From Actinomadura montaniterrae (GTDB lineage Bacteria; Actinomycetota; Actinomycetes; Streptosporangiales; Streptosporangiaceae), in the NCBI RefSeq assembly GCF_008923365.1, contig NZ_WBMR01000017.1:20065-84064 (forward strand): DNA of 64,000 nt, read 5' to 3'. Below are positions 7,478 to 16,810 of this stretch, piece after piece. Numbering within the stretch: position 1 is the stretch's first letter; each line of letters starts with the position of its first letter. Below the pieces are notes generated by a model, which was not told the origin of the DNA, made no database searches, and was given only the letters and a program-made list of their open reading frames with translations. The position numbers were made by a program, and so were the translations under genes.

Positions 7478-9529
7478 CTAACGAACACGGCTTGTCCCGT
7501 CGTCATCCGGCCGGTTAGCCGCGCAAGCCCCCTCTCCGCCCGTGAACGGGAGCCGCAGATCCACCTGGAGGCCGCCGGACGGCGCGGTCGCCAGTTCGAT
7601 CCGGCCGTCCATTGCGTCCATCATCACCTCGGCGATGTGGAGTCCCATGCCCGATCCAGGCAGGTCCTGCGTCGCCGCCGATCGATAGTACGGCCGGAAG
7701 ACCAGATGGCGTTCGTCATCGGGGATTCCGGGCCCCGCGTCACAAACACTGATCACGCCGTGTTCGCCGTCCCGGTGCACCGTCACTATGATCTTGCCTT
7801 CCGGCGCGTACTTCTCGGCGTTGTTGAACACCAGGAGCAGGCACTGCCGGAGCCGGACGGGGTCGCCGAGCGCGCTCAGTCTCGGTGGCGCGACCATGGT
7901 CGTCCGTGCCGCCACCGACGGGATGGTCCGCAGAGTCCTTCGCAGCAGCGACGGCATGTCGACCGGCTCCCGCGCCGCGGTGGGGTGCGGGGCGGGATCC
8001 TCACCGAGGATGAGGACCAGGTCGGCGATGACGTGGTCCATCATCTCGACGGCATCGGTGATGGCCGTCAACGACGCCGCCTCGCGCTCGTCGGCGATCG
8101 CAGTGCCGAGCAGTTGGGCGTGGCCGCTGATACTGGCGAGCGGACCGTGCAGCTCATGGTGCACCGACGCCAGGAGCAGGTGCCGCGTGTACTCCAGCTG
8201 CCGGCTCGCGGACTTGTCGACGAACACCGCGGTGAGGAGACCGGAGGCGGCCACGTCGTCCGGAGCGGAGGAGGAGATCTCGACCCAGAGCGAACGGCCC
8301 TCCGCGGTGGTCAGCTGGGCACTGCCGTCCGTCCCTCCCGCGAGTCCCACCACCGAGCCGTCCTCGTCGGTCAGGGTGAACAAGTCCTCGGGACGCCGGG
8401 AGAGCGCGGCGGCCGCCTGTATACCGGTCAGGCTCGCCATCGCGGCGTTCCAGACCACGACGCGGCCGGACGGCTCGAGGGCCAGGATGGCGACGTCGGA
8501 GTGGTCGATCGCCGCACTGAGCCTGGAGCGCTCGCTCTCGAGATCGTGCGAAGCCCACACGTTGGCCCAGAAGGCTCCAAGCGCCCGGCCAGTGCTCGCC
8601 ATCGCTCCGCCCAGCACGCCGGCGACCATCCACCGCGCCAGGTATGAACCGCCACGCCGCGTCCAGCCCAGCAGCAGGTATCCGGCGTCGCGTCCGTCCG
8701 GGGCGCGGAGCGCGACGTACACGCCGGCACGCCAGTCCTCAGGCAACATCTCGCGCTGAAGTATCTCGGGACTCTCCGAACATTCGGGCTGCTTGAACTC
8801 GCCGAAATCGTCGGGCCGTCCTTCACGGTGGAAGGCGGCGCCGGCGGACGCCTGTACGAACACCTCGCCGGAGGGAAGAGTGGTGACCATCCACAGCAGG
8901 TCCACGCCCAGGAGCCGCCTGAGGTCCCGCACAAGAGGGATCAGATCCGCAACAGTCGTCTGCCGCACTGCGATCAGGCCGGGCAGCGTGAGCAGTCGCT
9001 GTGCGGTGCTGAGTGCGCTCTCCCTGGTCAGGAGGATGCGCGTGTCGATGTAGTGTGCGGCCGCCGGTATCAGGGCCAGGAGCCCCCACACCAGCCTTCC
9101 CGTTCGCAACGCCTCCAGCACAAGGACGGTGAACGCGACGGCGAATCCGGCTCTGGCCAGCACCTCCCCGATCAGCGCCGACCGCGCCGACCGGCCCATG
9201 AAGGCGTCGATCGCCATGGCGGCGACGACCAGCACGCCGAGTTGGCCGCCGCTGATCTTCGGGGAGGGCAGCCCCGCGTACCGCACCAGGACGTCCGCGA
9301 TCAGGAGCGCGAGCAGCGTGTCGATCGCCTCGAACACCATCTGCCGCGATGCCCTGCGTAGGACGAGCACCTTACCCAGCAGCACTGTTCCCGCTCCAGC
9401 CAGAGCCACGGTGGTCCCTTCGGCCAGGCAGAAGGCCAGCGGCGCGGCGAAGGCCACGACAGAGGTCGCCGTTGACGGGGAACGCATGAACCAGGTTCTG
9501 ACCTGCATGGCAAGGTGGGAGGACCTCAT
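7478..9529 (-). CDS. Membrane sensor histidine kinase with PAS-like domain
   Basis: The 683-residue protein begins with four to six hydrophobic segments between residues 17 and 170. A cytoplasmic sensory part follows, containing a PAS-like stretch around 350-440 (GRVVVWNAAMASLTG). The phosphorylation box reads HHELHGPLASI at about 457, and the ATPase domain shows an N box (FNNAEKYA), G1 (DAGPGIPD) and G2 (GSGMGLHI). It should autophosphorylate on His and pass phosphate to one of the two neighbouring receivers. The ribosome site lies inside a small hairpin just before the ATG (see 9534-9546). The stimulus is unknown. Confidence 0.88.
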   Translation of the reverse strand: MRSSHLAMQVRTWFMRSPSTATSVVAFAAPLAFCLAEGTTVALAGAGTVLLGKVLVLRRASRQMVFEAIDTLLALLIADVLVRYAGLPSPKISGGQLGVLVVAAMAIDAFMGRSARSALIGEVLARAGFAVAFTVLVLEALRTGRLVWGLLALIPAAAHYIDTRILLTRESALSTAQRLLTLPGLIAVRQTTVADLIPLVRDLRRLLGVDLLWMVTTLPSGEVFVQASAGAAFHREGRPDDFGEFKQPECSESPEILQREMLPEDWRAGVYVALRAPDGRDAGYLLLGWTRRGGSYLARWMVAGVLGGAMASTGRALGAFWANVWASHDLESERSRLSAAIDHSDVAILALEPSGRVVVWNAAMASLTGIQAAAALSRRPEDLFTLTDEDGSVVGLAGGTDGSAQLTTAEGRSLWVEISSSAPDDVAASGLLTAVFVDKSASRQLEYTRHLLLASVHHELHGPLASISGHAQLLGTAIADEREAASLTAITDAVEMMDHVIADLVLILGEDPAPHPTAAREPVDMPSLLRRTLRTIPSVAARTTMVAPPRLSALGDPVRLRQCLLLVFNNAEKYAPEGKIIVTVHRDGEHGVISVCDAGPGIPDDERHLVFRPYYRSAATQDLPGSGMGLHIAEVMMDAMDGRIELATAPSGGLQVDLRLPFTGGEGACAANRPDDDGTSRVR

Positions 9530-9533
9530 TGAG

Positions 9534-9546
9534 CCCCCTATGGGGG
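9534..9546 (-). promoter_or_regulatory. Hairpin masking the kinase ribosome site
   Basis: In the mRNA the sequence CCCCC-ATA-GGGGG ends four bases before the kinase ATG at 9529. The GGGGG arm is the only purine-rich ribosome-binding candidate and is perfectly paired. Low or regulated translation of the kinase is a plausible inference. Confidence 0.4.
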
Positions 9547-9853
9547 TGCGGAGCGACGGACATGCTGTCGGGAATGGCAGGCGCCTTTCGGCTTCTCACC
9601 GCTTTCTGCACTCGCATGCCCGGTTCACCTGCCTCTTGCCGCCACTGGAGCCGGCTGAACCGGTCGTACGGGAGCGGACCCCCGCGGCCTCAGAGACGGT
9701 GCCTGTCGGCTGGGCTTCGTCCGCCATTGGACACAGAGCCATGGCCCCGACTGTCCGATCTAGGACGTATACCGCAAGTACGACGCCGGAGAGCCGTCGG
9801 CGCGGAACGCCGCCACCAACGCCGAACGAGCACGGTCTCGTGCAGGTCGCGCC
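9547..9853. other. Intergenic region upstream of the kinase
   Basis: This lies between the kinase start and the end of the coupling-protein gene. No gene or clear terminator was recognised. It should contain the kinase promoter. Confidence 0.4.
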
Positions 9854-11662
9854 TCACAGCCCAGGCCACGGATCCTCTTCGTCGAGCGTGGACGCGGCCG
9901 AAACCGTGCCCACGATCGGCTCCTGCCCGGCGGTCTGCCGCCGGATCATCTCCTCGACCGCCTGCTTCCCCCGGGCGATCTCGTCCCGGTCCTTCCGCTT
10001 CCACCACGGGGTGAGCCACATCTCGACGGGACGGGCCGTGCCCGCGACGAGAGCCGCACGGCCGAACGGCATGGTCCTGATCTCCTCGGGTTGCAGCGTC
10101 GGCTTCCCGTCATGCTTGCCTACGAGATCGGAGAGATCCGAGAGATCTTTGGCCGTACCGGTACCACCGGAGATGACCCGGAAGGTGGCGTTGTCCCATA
10201 GCCGCGTCGCCCCCTCGGAGCCCCACTTGGCACGTGCATCGGCGAGCGACGTCAGGTAGGCGTGCACGGTGATGCCGTACCCACCGGACTCCCCCATGTA
10301 GGTGGCGAGACCGGGTATCGGGCAGATGTCGGTTACCTGGTTCAACTCGAACGTCAGCGGCGGCTCGAGGCGACCGGTCGGGTTCTTCATCGCCGCGCCG
10401 CGCGCCGACCGGAAGAACTGCTCGACGATCGTGGTGACGATCGGCGCGATCCCTCCGTGGTCGGTCTGCTGCTTGCTGACGAAGTACAGGGTGTTGCGGC
10501 CCTTGAGGAACTCCTTGTAGTCGAACTCCTCCCCCGGGCCCGGAGAAAGATCGTCGAGGACTCCGGGGATCGAGAAGCAGCTCATGACCTGCATCACGCC
10601 GGCCCAGAGCCGCTCGTCTCGCCGGTTGTACTCCAGCTGGGCCGAATATCCCGGGGCGACGCTGCCCTCCTGCTCCCCTTGGCGCAAAATGTCCATCGCC
10701 TCGTCGGCGTTGGCCTCGTAGACCCAGCGCACCACGTCGCGGATGGTGAGCCCGCCGATCGCGCCTGCGTGCAACAGGCAGCGGATGATGGTGGTCACCC
10801 CACCGAGAACATGGGCGCCTTCGCGCCCCATCTCGAAACCGCTAGTGGAAACAAGCGTGCCGGACCTGACCGCGCACACGTTCGTGTCCTGGCAGTTATC
10901 CAAAAAATTCCAGCGCAGCCGATGAGGCCACGCAGTCCAGTTGAACGGATCGAACACATATACCCGACCATACTGCGCCCGCACCATGGCAGTGTTGACG
11001 AACGTCTCCCGTCGGCTGGACGTGACGATACAGGGCCCCGGAGCGTCGACGGTAAAAGGCGTGACGAAGTGCACGTCCTTTCCCTGCCGCGGAGCGGCGA
11101 CCACGATCATCATGTCTTCCAGAGACGTGTACAGCTTCCGCCTCGACCTGATGTCCCGCCCGATATAGAAGCCGACATCCTCTGGCCTCACCTCGCGTGC
11201 CGGACGATCTACGAGTGAGGGCCGAACCCTGTGCGCCTTGCTCAGAACGGTCCGAGCACTCAGCAACTTGCGGACTTCCCAGCCAGAGGCGAACCCGAGC
11301 CGCAGCCGCCGGACAGGACGCCGGCGCCGCACGTTCAGAAGCAGGCGCGCCAGGAAGTAGACCCCGGTCGAAAAGAACGCCAGAAATATAAACAGCAAAA
11401 CGAAGAACACCGAGGAAGGCCCCAGAGAACCCGCCGCAGCAGAGGGCCAGGCACCACGCGGATCACCAGGATCCTGGACGAATCGAAAAGCGATCTCCAA
11501 GAACTCCGACGGACTCGAATCCGGCCATCCTCCGCCCGCGAGCAGCCCGGAAAACTGCCCCGCCAGCCACATCAAGAAGCCACACGCTCCGCCCAACAAA
11601 AAGACAAGAAGCGCGACACCAAGAAAAGCCGTGTACACATCGTCGTCATCGCCGCCACTCAC
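9854..11662 (-). CDS. VirD4/TraG-like coupling protein with altered nucleotide-binding motifs
   Basis: The 602-residue protein has two N-terminal membrane helices (about 11-40 and 84-110) and then a TraG/VirD4-type ATPase domain. Family landmarks include VTSSRRETFVNTAMVRAQ and RVYVFDPF (about 213-240), and the end of the core near NATFRVISGGTGTAKDLSDL. The Walker A region reads APRQGKD (190-196), keeping the Lys but with Asp where Thr or Ser binds Mg. The Walker B region, normally LELDEA, reads FELNQV, so both acids are amides (N441, Q442). Coupling proteins present DNA or protein substrates to type IV secretion channels. This one may not hydrolyse ATP normally. It is divergent from the CpaE-like gene. 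No relaxase lies nearby. Confidence 0.85.
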   Translation of the reverse strand: MSGGDDDDVYTAFLGVALLVFLLGGACGFLMWLAGQFSGLLAGGGWPDSSPSEFLEIAFRFVQDPGDPRGAWPSAAAGSLGPSSVFFVLLFIFLAFFSTGVYFLARLLLNVRRRRPVRRLRLGFASGWEVRKLLSARTVLSKAHRVRPSLVDRPAREVRPEDVGFYIGRDIRSRRKLYTSLEDMMIVVAAPRQGKDVHFVTPFTVDAPGPCIVTSSRRETFVNTAMVRAQYGRVYVFDPFNWTAWPHRLRWNFLDNCQDTNVCAVRSGTLVSTSGFEMGREGAHVLGGVTTIIRCLLHAGAIGGLTIRDVVRWVYEANADEAMDILRQGEQEGSVAPGYSAQLEYNRRDERLWAGVMQVMSCFSIPGVLDDLSPGPGEEFDYKEFLKGRNTLYFVSKQQTDHGGIAPIVTTIVEQFFRSARGAAMKNPTGRLEPPLTFELNQVTDICPIPGLATYMGESGGYGITVHAYLTSLADARAKWGSEGATRLWDNATFRVISGGTGTAKDLSDLSDLVGKHDGKPTLQPEEIRTMPFGRAALVAGTARPVEMWLTPWWKRKDRDEIARGKQAVEEMIRRQTAGQEPIVGTVSAASTLDEEDPWPGL

Positions 11663-12397
11663 GAAAACTCCCCACTCCAGAAGTCACTCCTGGCCGGCAC
11701 TCGACCCAGGACGATAAACCATCGTCCGGCAGTTTGATGCTGGAGAACGATCACACCTCACTCTTGGCAGGACACAGTCGATCCGTCGGGCGGCGCCGCG
11801 CACTCCCGCACAAGCGGCTGGAGATGCACGGCGAGATGAGCCCCGATCCAGCGCCGTTCCTGCGGGATGCACTGCACTGGCTCCGCCTCGCCGGAACCCC
11901 GAAACACAGCAAACCTGGCGACAATAGAATGAAGGAAGCAAAGAATTGAAGATTGTGCGCGTGGATCTTGAAATATCACACAGTGATTCCAAGCGAAAGG
12001 TAACGTTGATCTGCGCCAGGCAGGAAATCCCCTCATGAAATCACAGCGCATCACTTCCGATCAGGTTCACGTCTTGCCGCCGCCTGGCACCTGTCTCATC
12101 TAGCGAGATCGCCGACCGGGTCCATCGCTAAACCAGGCGATGGACGTGCACCTCCTGCACGTCCTGGACGAGGACTGTGCCGTCGACGCAGGGATGTGCA
12201 AGACCTCGCCGACGTTCCGCGTCGCAGCCGGCCTGTGACGGCGGCAGCGGTGCGGCTCGACCGGACCGCGGTGCTGTGGTGTTCCCGACAACGGCAACTC
12301 AGCGATGGCGGCAGTGACGGTTGGCCGCACTGTCTGTTCAAAGGGACCAGTCTGGGCTCCTGTCGACCAAACATACGGAGCACTGGGAAAGGTTGTG
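11663..12397. other. Long divergent promoter region of the secretion-like locus
   Basis: This 735-base gap separates the leftward coupling-protein gene from the rightward CpaE-like gene. Part of it (about 11900-12010) is clearly richer in A and T than the surroundings. No convincing gene is present. A short dyad (AAGAT to ATCTT, near 11948-11969) was the only inverted repeat noticed. The region is where promoters, and any transfer origin, would be expected, but neither can be demonstrated. Confidence 0.4.
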
Positions 12398-13903
12398 ATG
12401 GCCACGGCGCCGAACCTTGTGGTGGCGGGGAACCAGGGCGTCGCGCGGAAGCTTCGGGAGACGGGCCGCTTTCCCGTCGTGTTCGACGTCGCGTCCGCGT
12501 CGGAGCTTCGGGATCTGTCCAAGAGCGGCAAGGTCAGCCCCCCTGCCGCCTTCATGTTCGCGCCGGGTTTCGATGAGGATCTCCCGGGCGCGGGGGTCGC
12601 CGCACTGGCCAACGGGCTGGTTCGCAACGGGTTCAAAGTGCTCGTTCATGCGTCCTTCACTGAGCGCGATGATGTCTTCGACCCGCAGGTGATCGCGGCG
12701 GGTAAGCGACTGAGGATGTCCGACCTGCTGGCGAGACTCTGCGGCGGGGAATCGAATCCGTCGAACGAGCCGCCCCCGCCCCCAGAGCCGTGGGCGGCTC
12801 CCGGGCCATCGGCCGGAGCCCCTACCGGGCAGGCTGCCGCCCGGCTGCGACCGCGGGAGTTCCTCAACGGGCGTCTGGATTCCGGGCCGCCCGCCGGACC
12901 TCGAGTACGGCCACAGGGCGTCATCGGCGGGCAACCGGCTGCCCGCTTCACCCCAGTCGATGCCGGCGCCTGGCAGAACAGGTCCGGTACGGCGCCCGCG
13001 AACGTCTGGACGGCCACTGCGGCCACGTCCGTCCCGACGGTCGCCCCCACCGCCAGGCGCGGCAGAGTAATCGCTGTGGCCTCGGCGAAGGGAGGGGTCG
13101 GCAAGACCAGCACGACGGTGAACCTCGCGGTCCATACGGCGAGGCTGCTGCGGGCCACGGGACGGGCGGGGTCCGCGGTGGTGGTCGACACCAATTTCCA
13201 GCAGGCCGATGTAGCGCGCTACCTCAGCCTGCAGTCACCAACAGTTTTCGATCTGCTGCAGGCACCGGACGCGCTCTCAGTTCAGTCGATTCGACAGCAT
13301 CTAGCCTTCGTTCCCGAAATCGGACTCTATGCTCTGCTCGGCCCGCCCGACACGGTCAGCGCCGCCCCGGAGGCGATCAATTCGACGCTGTACCGGCGCA
13401 TTCTCGCAGTACTGCGCCAGGCCTTCGATTTCGTCTTCATCGACACGCCGGTCGCTGAGCTTTACCACTCGACCTTCATCGACCTGATCCTGCCGGAAAC
13501 CGACTCGATCCTGGTTCCCGTCGAGCCCAACCGGGTGACGCTGGAGGCCGCCCGTAAGTGGCTAGCCGCCATCACAGCGCCACAGAACCCGCAGGGCGGC
13601 GCGATCCCCGCAGAGAAGATCTCCCTGATTCTCAACCGGGCCCGCCCCGATGTGGAGTGTGGCCCCGAAGAGGTCATGAACCTCCTGAGTGGTTGGCGTT
13701 TCATCGGTCTGATTTCCGAGAACAAGCGGTGGACGCGTGCCGTCAACGCCCGGCGCCTGCTGGACCTGCATGTGGGTTCGGAGCTCGCGGGGACTCTCCA
13801 AGAGATCATGCGAGTCGTCAGCGACGACCCCGTCTTCGCCACTCCAATGACCACACATCCACTCAGTCGATGGAAGAAACTTCTCATTCCAAAGGGCCGC
13901 TAG
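12398..13903 (+). CDS. CpaE/ParA-like ATPase of the secretion-like locus
   Basis: The 501-residue protein has an N-terminal domain (1-115) resembling the pseudo-receiver of CpaE/TadZ proteins. A Pro/Gly/Ala-rich linker follows (about 118-220), then a MinD/ParA-type ATPase with an intact deviant Walker A (K231-G-G-V-G-K236-T237) and the downstream VVVDTNF and FIDTP motifs. CpaE/TadZ proteins place secretion or pilus machinery in the cell and work with CpaF-type ATPases, one of whose relatives is encoded next, 33 bases downstream. The ATG at 12398 was chosen for the GGAAAGG five bases upstream; an ATG at 12305 would add 31 residues. This and VirB4 are the only fully intact ATPases recognised in the locus. 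Confidence 0.82.
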   Translation: MATAPNLVVAGNQGVARKLRETGRFPVVFDVASASELRDLSKSGKVSPPAAFMFAPGFDEDLPGAGVAALANGLVRNGFKVLVHASFTERDDVFDPQVIAAGKRLRMSDLLARLCGGESNPSNEPPPPPEPWAAPGPSAGAPTGQAAARLRPREFLNGRLDSGPPAGPRVRPQGVIGGQPAARFTPVDAGAWQNRSGTAPANVWTATAATSVPTVAPTARRGRVIAVASAKGGVGKTSTTVNLAVHTARLLRATGRAGSAVVVDTNFQQADVARYLSLQSPTVFDLLQAPDALSVQSIRQHLAFVPEIGLYALLGPPDTVSAAPEAINSTLYRRILAVLRQAFDFVFIDTPVAELYHSTFIDLILPETDSILVPVEPNRVTLEAARKWLAAITAPQNPQGGAIPAEKISLILNRARPDVECGPEEVMNLLSGWRFIGLISENKRWTRAVNARRLLDLHVGSELAGTLQEIMRVVSDDPVFATPMTTHPLSRWKKLLIPKGR

Positions 13904-13936
13904 CACAATCCCTGACCGGAAAGGACCCGATTCGAT

Positions 13937-15163
13937 ATGAATCAACAGCCTACTTCAGGGCTTGATTTCTGGGATTCGCTGGGCGTGGAGAACTCTACGA
14001 AACAGCCATTGCCGGATCCGCAGGACAAGCATGTGGCAGGGGCCGGGACGGGCGGAGACCAGATCAACGCGATGGCACCAGTCCTAGATTCCCAAGAGGA
14101 CTCGCCAGCCACGAATACCGGGTCAATTGCGGCGAAGAACACCCCTCCTGGCAGTCCGATGCCTTTCTCCGTCACGTCTCCCCCCTCAGATGACCGGGAG
14201 GTCTTCCAGGGGACACAACCTGAATCGGATCCCTCGGATACGGGCTGGGAAGCAACCGAGGGTCATGGAGGATCCCCACCGTCTTCGCCGCCGGAGTCAG
14301 CCGGTGACTCGCTTACGGAGGGAACCTCAAGACGGCCGGACGATCTTCCGGCCGCTCCCGAACCCGACAAGAGTTGGGAGAGCGCCGCGCAGATCGCAGC
14401 GTCGATCAGGCCCCGGCTCGGGCAGATATGGCTTGACGCGCTCGTCCGGGAGACCGGTGGCGACGAACTCACGGCACGCAGGGTGCATCATGTGCTCTAC
14501 GGCCAGCACTTGATCGGTGAACTGTGGCAGGACAAGGCCATCGCCGAAGTGCACATCCGCGGCACGCGGGTCACAGTGGTCGACAAGCATGGCATCCGTG
14601 ACGTCATGGGCTTCCCCAGTGCCGCCATCGCCAGTCGGGCCATCGAGGCCGTCGAAGCCTCGAGGGAGCGGATGATGGCCGTGGTCACCCGCATCGGAGC
14701 TTCAGTCGTGGTGAGCCGCATCAACAGCGCGACTCCGACCGTATTCGATCTCATCACGTCCGGAGTTGTCACCGAGGGCCAAGCCGACCAGGTCGGGAGT
14801 GCGCTCGAACGCATGGACCCGGTCACGGTGGTCGGTCCGGCTGCGCGTGTCGTGGTCCGTGCGTTCGCTGCACTCGTCCCCACGGGAAGTCGTGTCTTCG
14901 AAGGGCCGTACGGGATTCTGCCCGCTGGATGCGTCGCCGCGACGAGCCCTCTGGACGCTGACTACGCCATCGGCATACGCCCTGGTGTGCCAGCGGAGCC
15001 AATGGCGGCGGCTGGCCAGATCGGTGCGCTCATCGGCAATCCGGAGACCGACCTCCGCGCGGCTGTCCGGCTCGTCGTCTCAGGCCCCTCCTCCCTCATT
15101 CGCCAGGTCACCTGCGTGGAAGAGGTCGCCAATCCCGCACATGGCGGATCCTGGACCGGTTGA
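13937..15163 (+). CDS. CpaF/TadA-like protein lacking a P-loop
   Basis: The 408-residue product starts with a long acidic, Pro/Ser-rich, probably disordered region (1-145). Residues 190-400 follow the layout of CpaF/TadA-type secretion ATPases: an N-terminal domain (IAEVHIRGTRVTVVDKHG), a stretch like the segment before the P-loop (TVFDLITSGVVTEGQADQ), and an end resembling AVDLVVH...RVTEIAEV (here AAVRLVVS...RQVTCVEEV). Where the P-loop belongs it reads VVGPAARVVV (299-307), with no GKT/S. The family call rests on pattern likeness only. If right, this is a structural pseudo-ATPase. It follows the CpaE-like gene in one operon. A decayed second copy lies at 36290-36760. Confidence 0.6.
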   Translation: MNQQPTSGLDFWDSLGVENSTKQPLPDPQDKHVAGAGTGGDQINAMAPVLDSQEDSPATNTGSIAAKNTPPGSPMPFSVTSPPSDDREVFQGTQPESDPSDTGWEATEGHGGSPPSSPPESAGDSLTEGTSRRPDDLPAAPEPDKSWESAAQIAASIRPRLGQIWLDALVRETGGDELTARRVHHVLYGQHLIGELWQDKAIAEVHIRGTRVTVVDKHGIRDVMGFPSAAIASRAIEAVEASRERMMAVVTRIGASVVVSRINSATPTVFDLITSGVVTEGQADQVGSALERMDPVTVVGPAARVVVRAFAALVPTGSRVFEGPYGILPAGCVAATSPLDADYAIGIRPGVPAEPMAAAGQIGALIGNPETDLRAAVRLVVSGPSSLIRQVTCVEEVANPAHGGSWTG

Positions 15164-15565
15164 TGTGCGCCCGCCGGTTGCCGCCGGGGCAGAGCGCTCG
15201 CCTCCGTTCTCGTGGAGCAGCCGGGCCCTCATCCGCTCGAGAAAGCTCGACTGTGATCTCTCTGCTGCGGCCGAGCACCATCGGTCCTTACTCTTGCTGG
15301 CTCACCAGATCCTCTGACCTGCTCCGCGCCTACCGGAGAGGACGCGGACTTGACGATCGAGCTGTCGTACGGACGGTCGATCACGCGAGTCGGCCTACTC
15401 GCCTAGGGGCAGTTGAGCACTCGATTTTCCGGCAATCGGTTGCCCTCGATGACGCAGAGTTGGTTGTGGGTTACCAGAGGAGTGGCGCCTGCAAGATGGC
15501 CTAATCGAGCACCATCATTTCAGTAGGAAATTGAAAGTGCGGGTTCCTTAAGCTGGTGGAGGGGC
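15164..15565. other. Intergenic region within the secretion-like locus
   Basis: A 402-base gap between the CpaF-like and MinD-like genes. No domain-bearing frame, tRNA or clear terminator was recognised. It may be the remains of a lost gene. Confidence 0.4.
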
Positions 15566-16210
15566 ATGGCTGTGCAAGGGCAACTGCCCGAGCCTGGACT
15601 GCACCGAAGCGTCAGTTCGAACGCTCTGCCGAATATGCCGGCTCGGCTCACCGGCTCTCCTCAGAGGCAAAGTACCTCTCGTCGGCGATTCAGCGCACAA
15701 CAAGTCATACCAGCGCATCTGACACCGCCGCCGACAAGCCCACTGGGACTGGTCGGTTACAGCGGTCCTGGACCAGACCTTTGGCTTTGTTCGTGCCATG
15801 GCGGAGCCGGCACGTCCACATTGGCCGCCCTCGTTCCGCGAAGCGTGAACGCCGGACGATATTGGCCGGTGCCCACATCCGACGGACAGGCACAGGTGCT
15901 TCTCGTAGCACGCAGCCACGCTTCCGGTCTCTGTGCCGCCCAGGCCGCCACCCACCAATGGGCCGCCGGCGCACTTCCGAATGTGCGGTTGTTGGGCTTG
16001 GTTGTGATCGCCGACGCCCCCGGCAAACGCCCGAAGCCTTTGAACGAGCTCCTGCGGCTGATCTCGGGAGGTGTGCCTAAACTATGGGAGCTTCCGTGGA
16101 TTGAGGCCCTGCGTCTCGGCATCCCACCGAACCAGGTCAGGCTGCCGCCAGCTTATTTACGCCTGATTAGGGACCTGGATCACGAATTGACCGAAGAACA
16201 GAATGCCTGA
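15566..16210 (+). CDS. MinD-like protein with altered P-loop, copy 1 (DUF6668-like)
   Basis: A 214-residue soluble protein with a variable, basic N-terminus (1-70) and a conserved core that starts with SCHGGAGTSTLAALV. This matches the shape of a MinD/ParA P-loop (KGGVGKTTLA), but the catalytic Lys position is Thr. Other conserved stretches are VLLVARSHASGLCAAQAA, LGLVVIADAPGKRPKPL and LPWIEALRLG. It closely resembles the protein at 33611-34258. I believe the family is the actinobacterial DUF6668, found beside secretion-type genes, but this is from memory. GGTGGAGGGGC precedes the ATG. The function may be positioning or regulation without ATP hydrolysis. Confidence 0.72.
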   Translation: MAVQGQLPEPGLHRSVSSNALPNMPARLTGSPQRQSTSRRRFSAQQVIPAHLTPPPTSPLGLVGYSGPGPDLWLCSCHGGAGTSTLAALVPRSVNAGRYWPVPTSDGQAQVLLVARSHASGLCAAQAATHQWAAGALPNVRLLGLVVIADAPGKRPKPLNELLRLISGGVPKLWELPWIEALRLGIPPNQVRLPPAYLRLIRDLDHELTEEQNA

Positions 16211-16554
16211 CTGACGATTCAAAAAAGTTCACCACCACCTCAAATCGAGACACATTCTAATTCGAGGCACCACACAAACCTTTTCGCGCAACTAGCGCTC
16301 TCTAACGCCGCATTCTTTTGGGTACGCCGGTGGTCACGTCAAAATAATGCGAATATCTCATTGTCAGACAAGACGAGCTTTCCTCAAGAAGCGAGTATGA
16401 TTGACGCTAGGTCTGCGTGGTCTTGAGAACGTAGGCCACCGCGCTGCCCTCCCGACACTCGCATGTGTGATCCAGTCCAGTACAGCAACGACCTACGTTG
16501 ACTGGAGCGACGGCACCAGTGAGGAACAACAAATGGCGCGAGAGACGCAGACGT
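16211..16554. other. A/T-richer gap next to gene debris
   Basis: A 344-base gap with clearly more A and T than the flanks (for example around 16220-16400). No coding frame or structural RNA was recognised. It directly precedes the VirB4 fragment and probably marks a deletion or recombination scar. Confidence 0.4.
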
Positions 16555-16800
16555 AACTGCCGCAGGCGGAGATGGCCATAGTAGACCAAGTGGTGTGCCT
16601 GTCGTCTGCCGAACATGATCGTCGACTGGTCGACGCTGCCTTCGTGGGATCCCAGTCTCAACCAGGGCGACGAGCCCCCGGGCGGCGGAAGGTTCCTCGT
16701 CAAGGTCGGAGGCCGTCCCGTCATCCCGTTCAAGGTGGTGCTCACGTCTGTCTAGATGGACGTCAACGACACCAGCAAACGCCGGTTCCACAGTGTTACT
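16555..16800 (+). pseudogene. Fragment of a VirB4 gene (3' end)
   Basis: The DNA matches the 3' end of the intact VirB4 gene (about 31260-31500) base for base over long stretches. These include the codons for LPQAEM near the start, the ATGATCGTCGACTGGTCGAC block, the CGGCAGG/CGGAAGG TTCCTCGTCAAGGT block, and GACGTCAACGACACCA near the end. The frame is broken at least once and a TAG interrupts it near 16753. Nothing upstream of the last 80 or so codons remains. It is a relic of a second VirB4 gene oriented like the intact one. Confidence 0.8.
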
Positions 16801-16810
16801 ACAGGTCGGA

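Noticed and set aside
11663..12397. Possible origin of transfer in the divergent A/T-richer gap
   Set aside because: No relaxase gene and no clear nick-site-like inverted repeat were found, so the claim cannot be supported.
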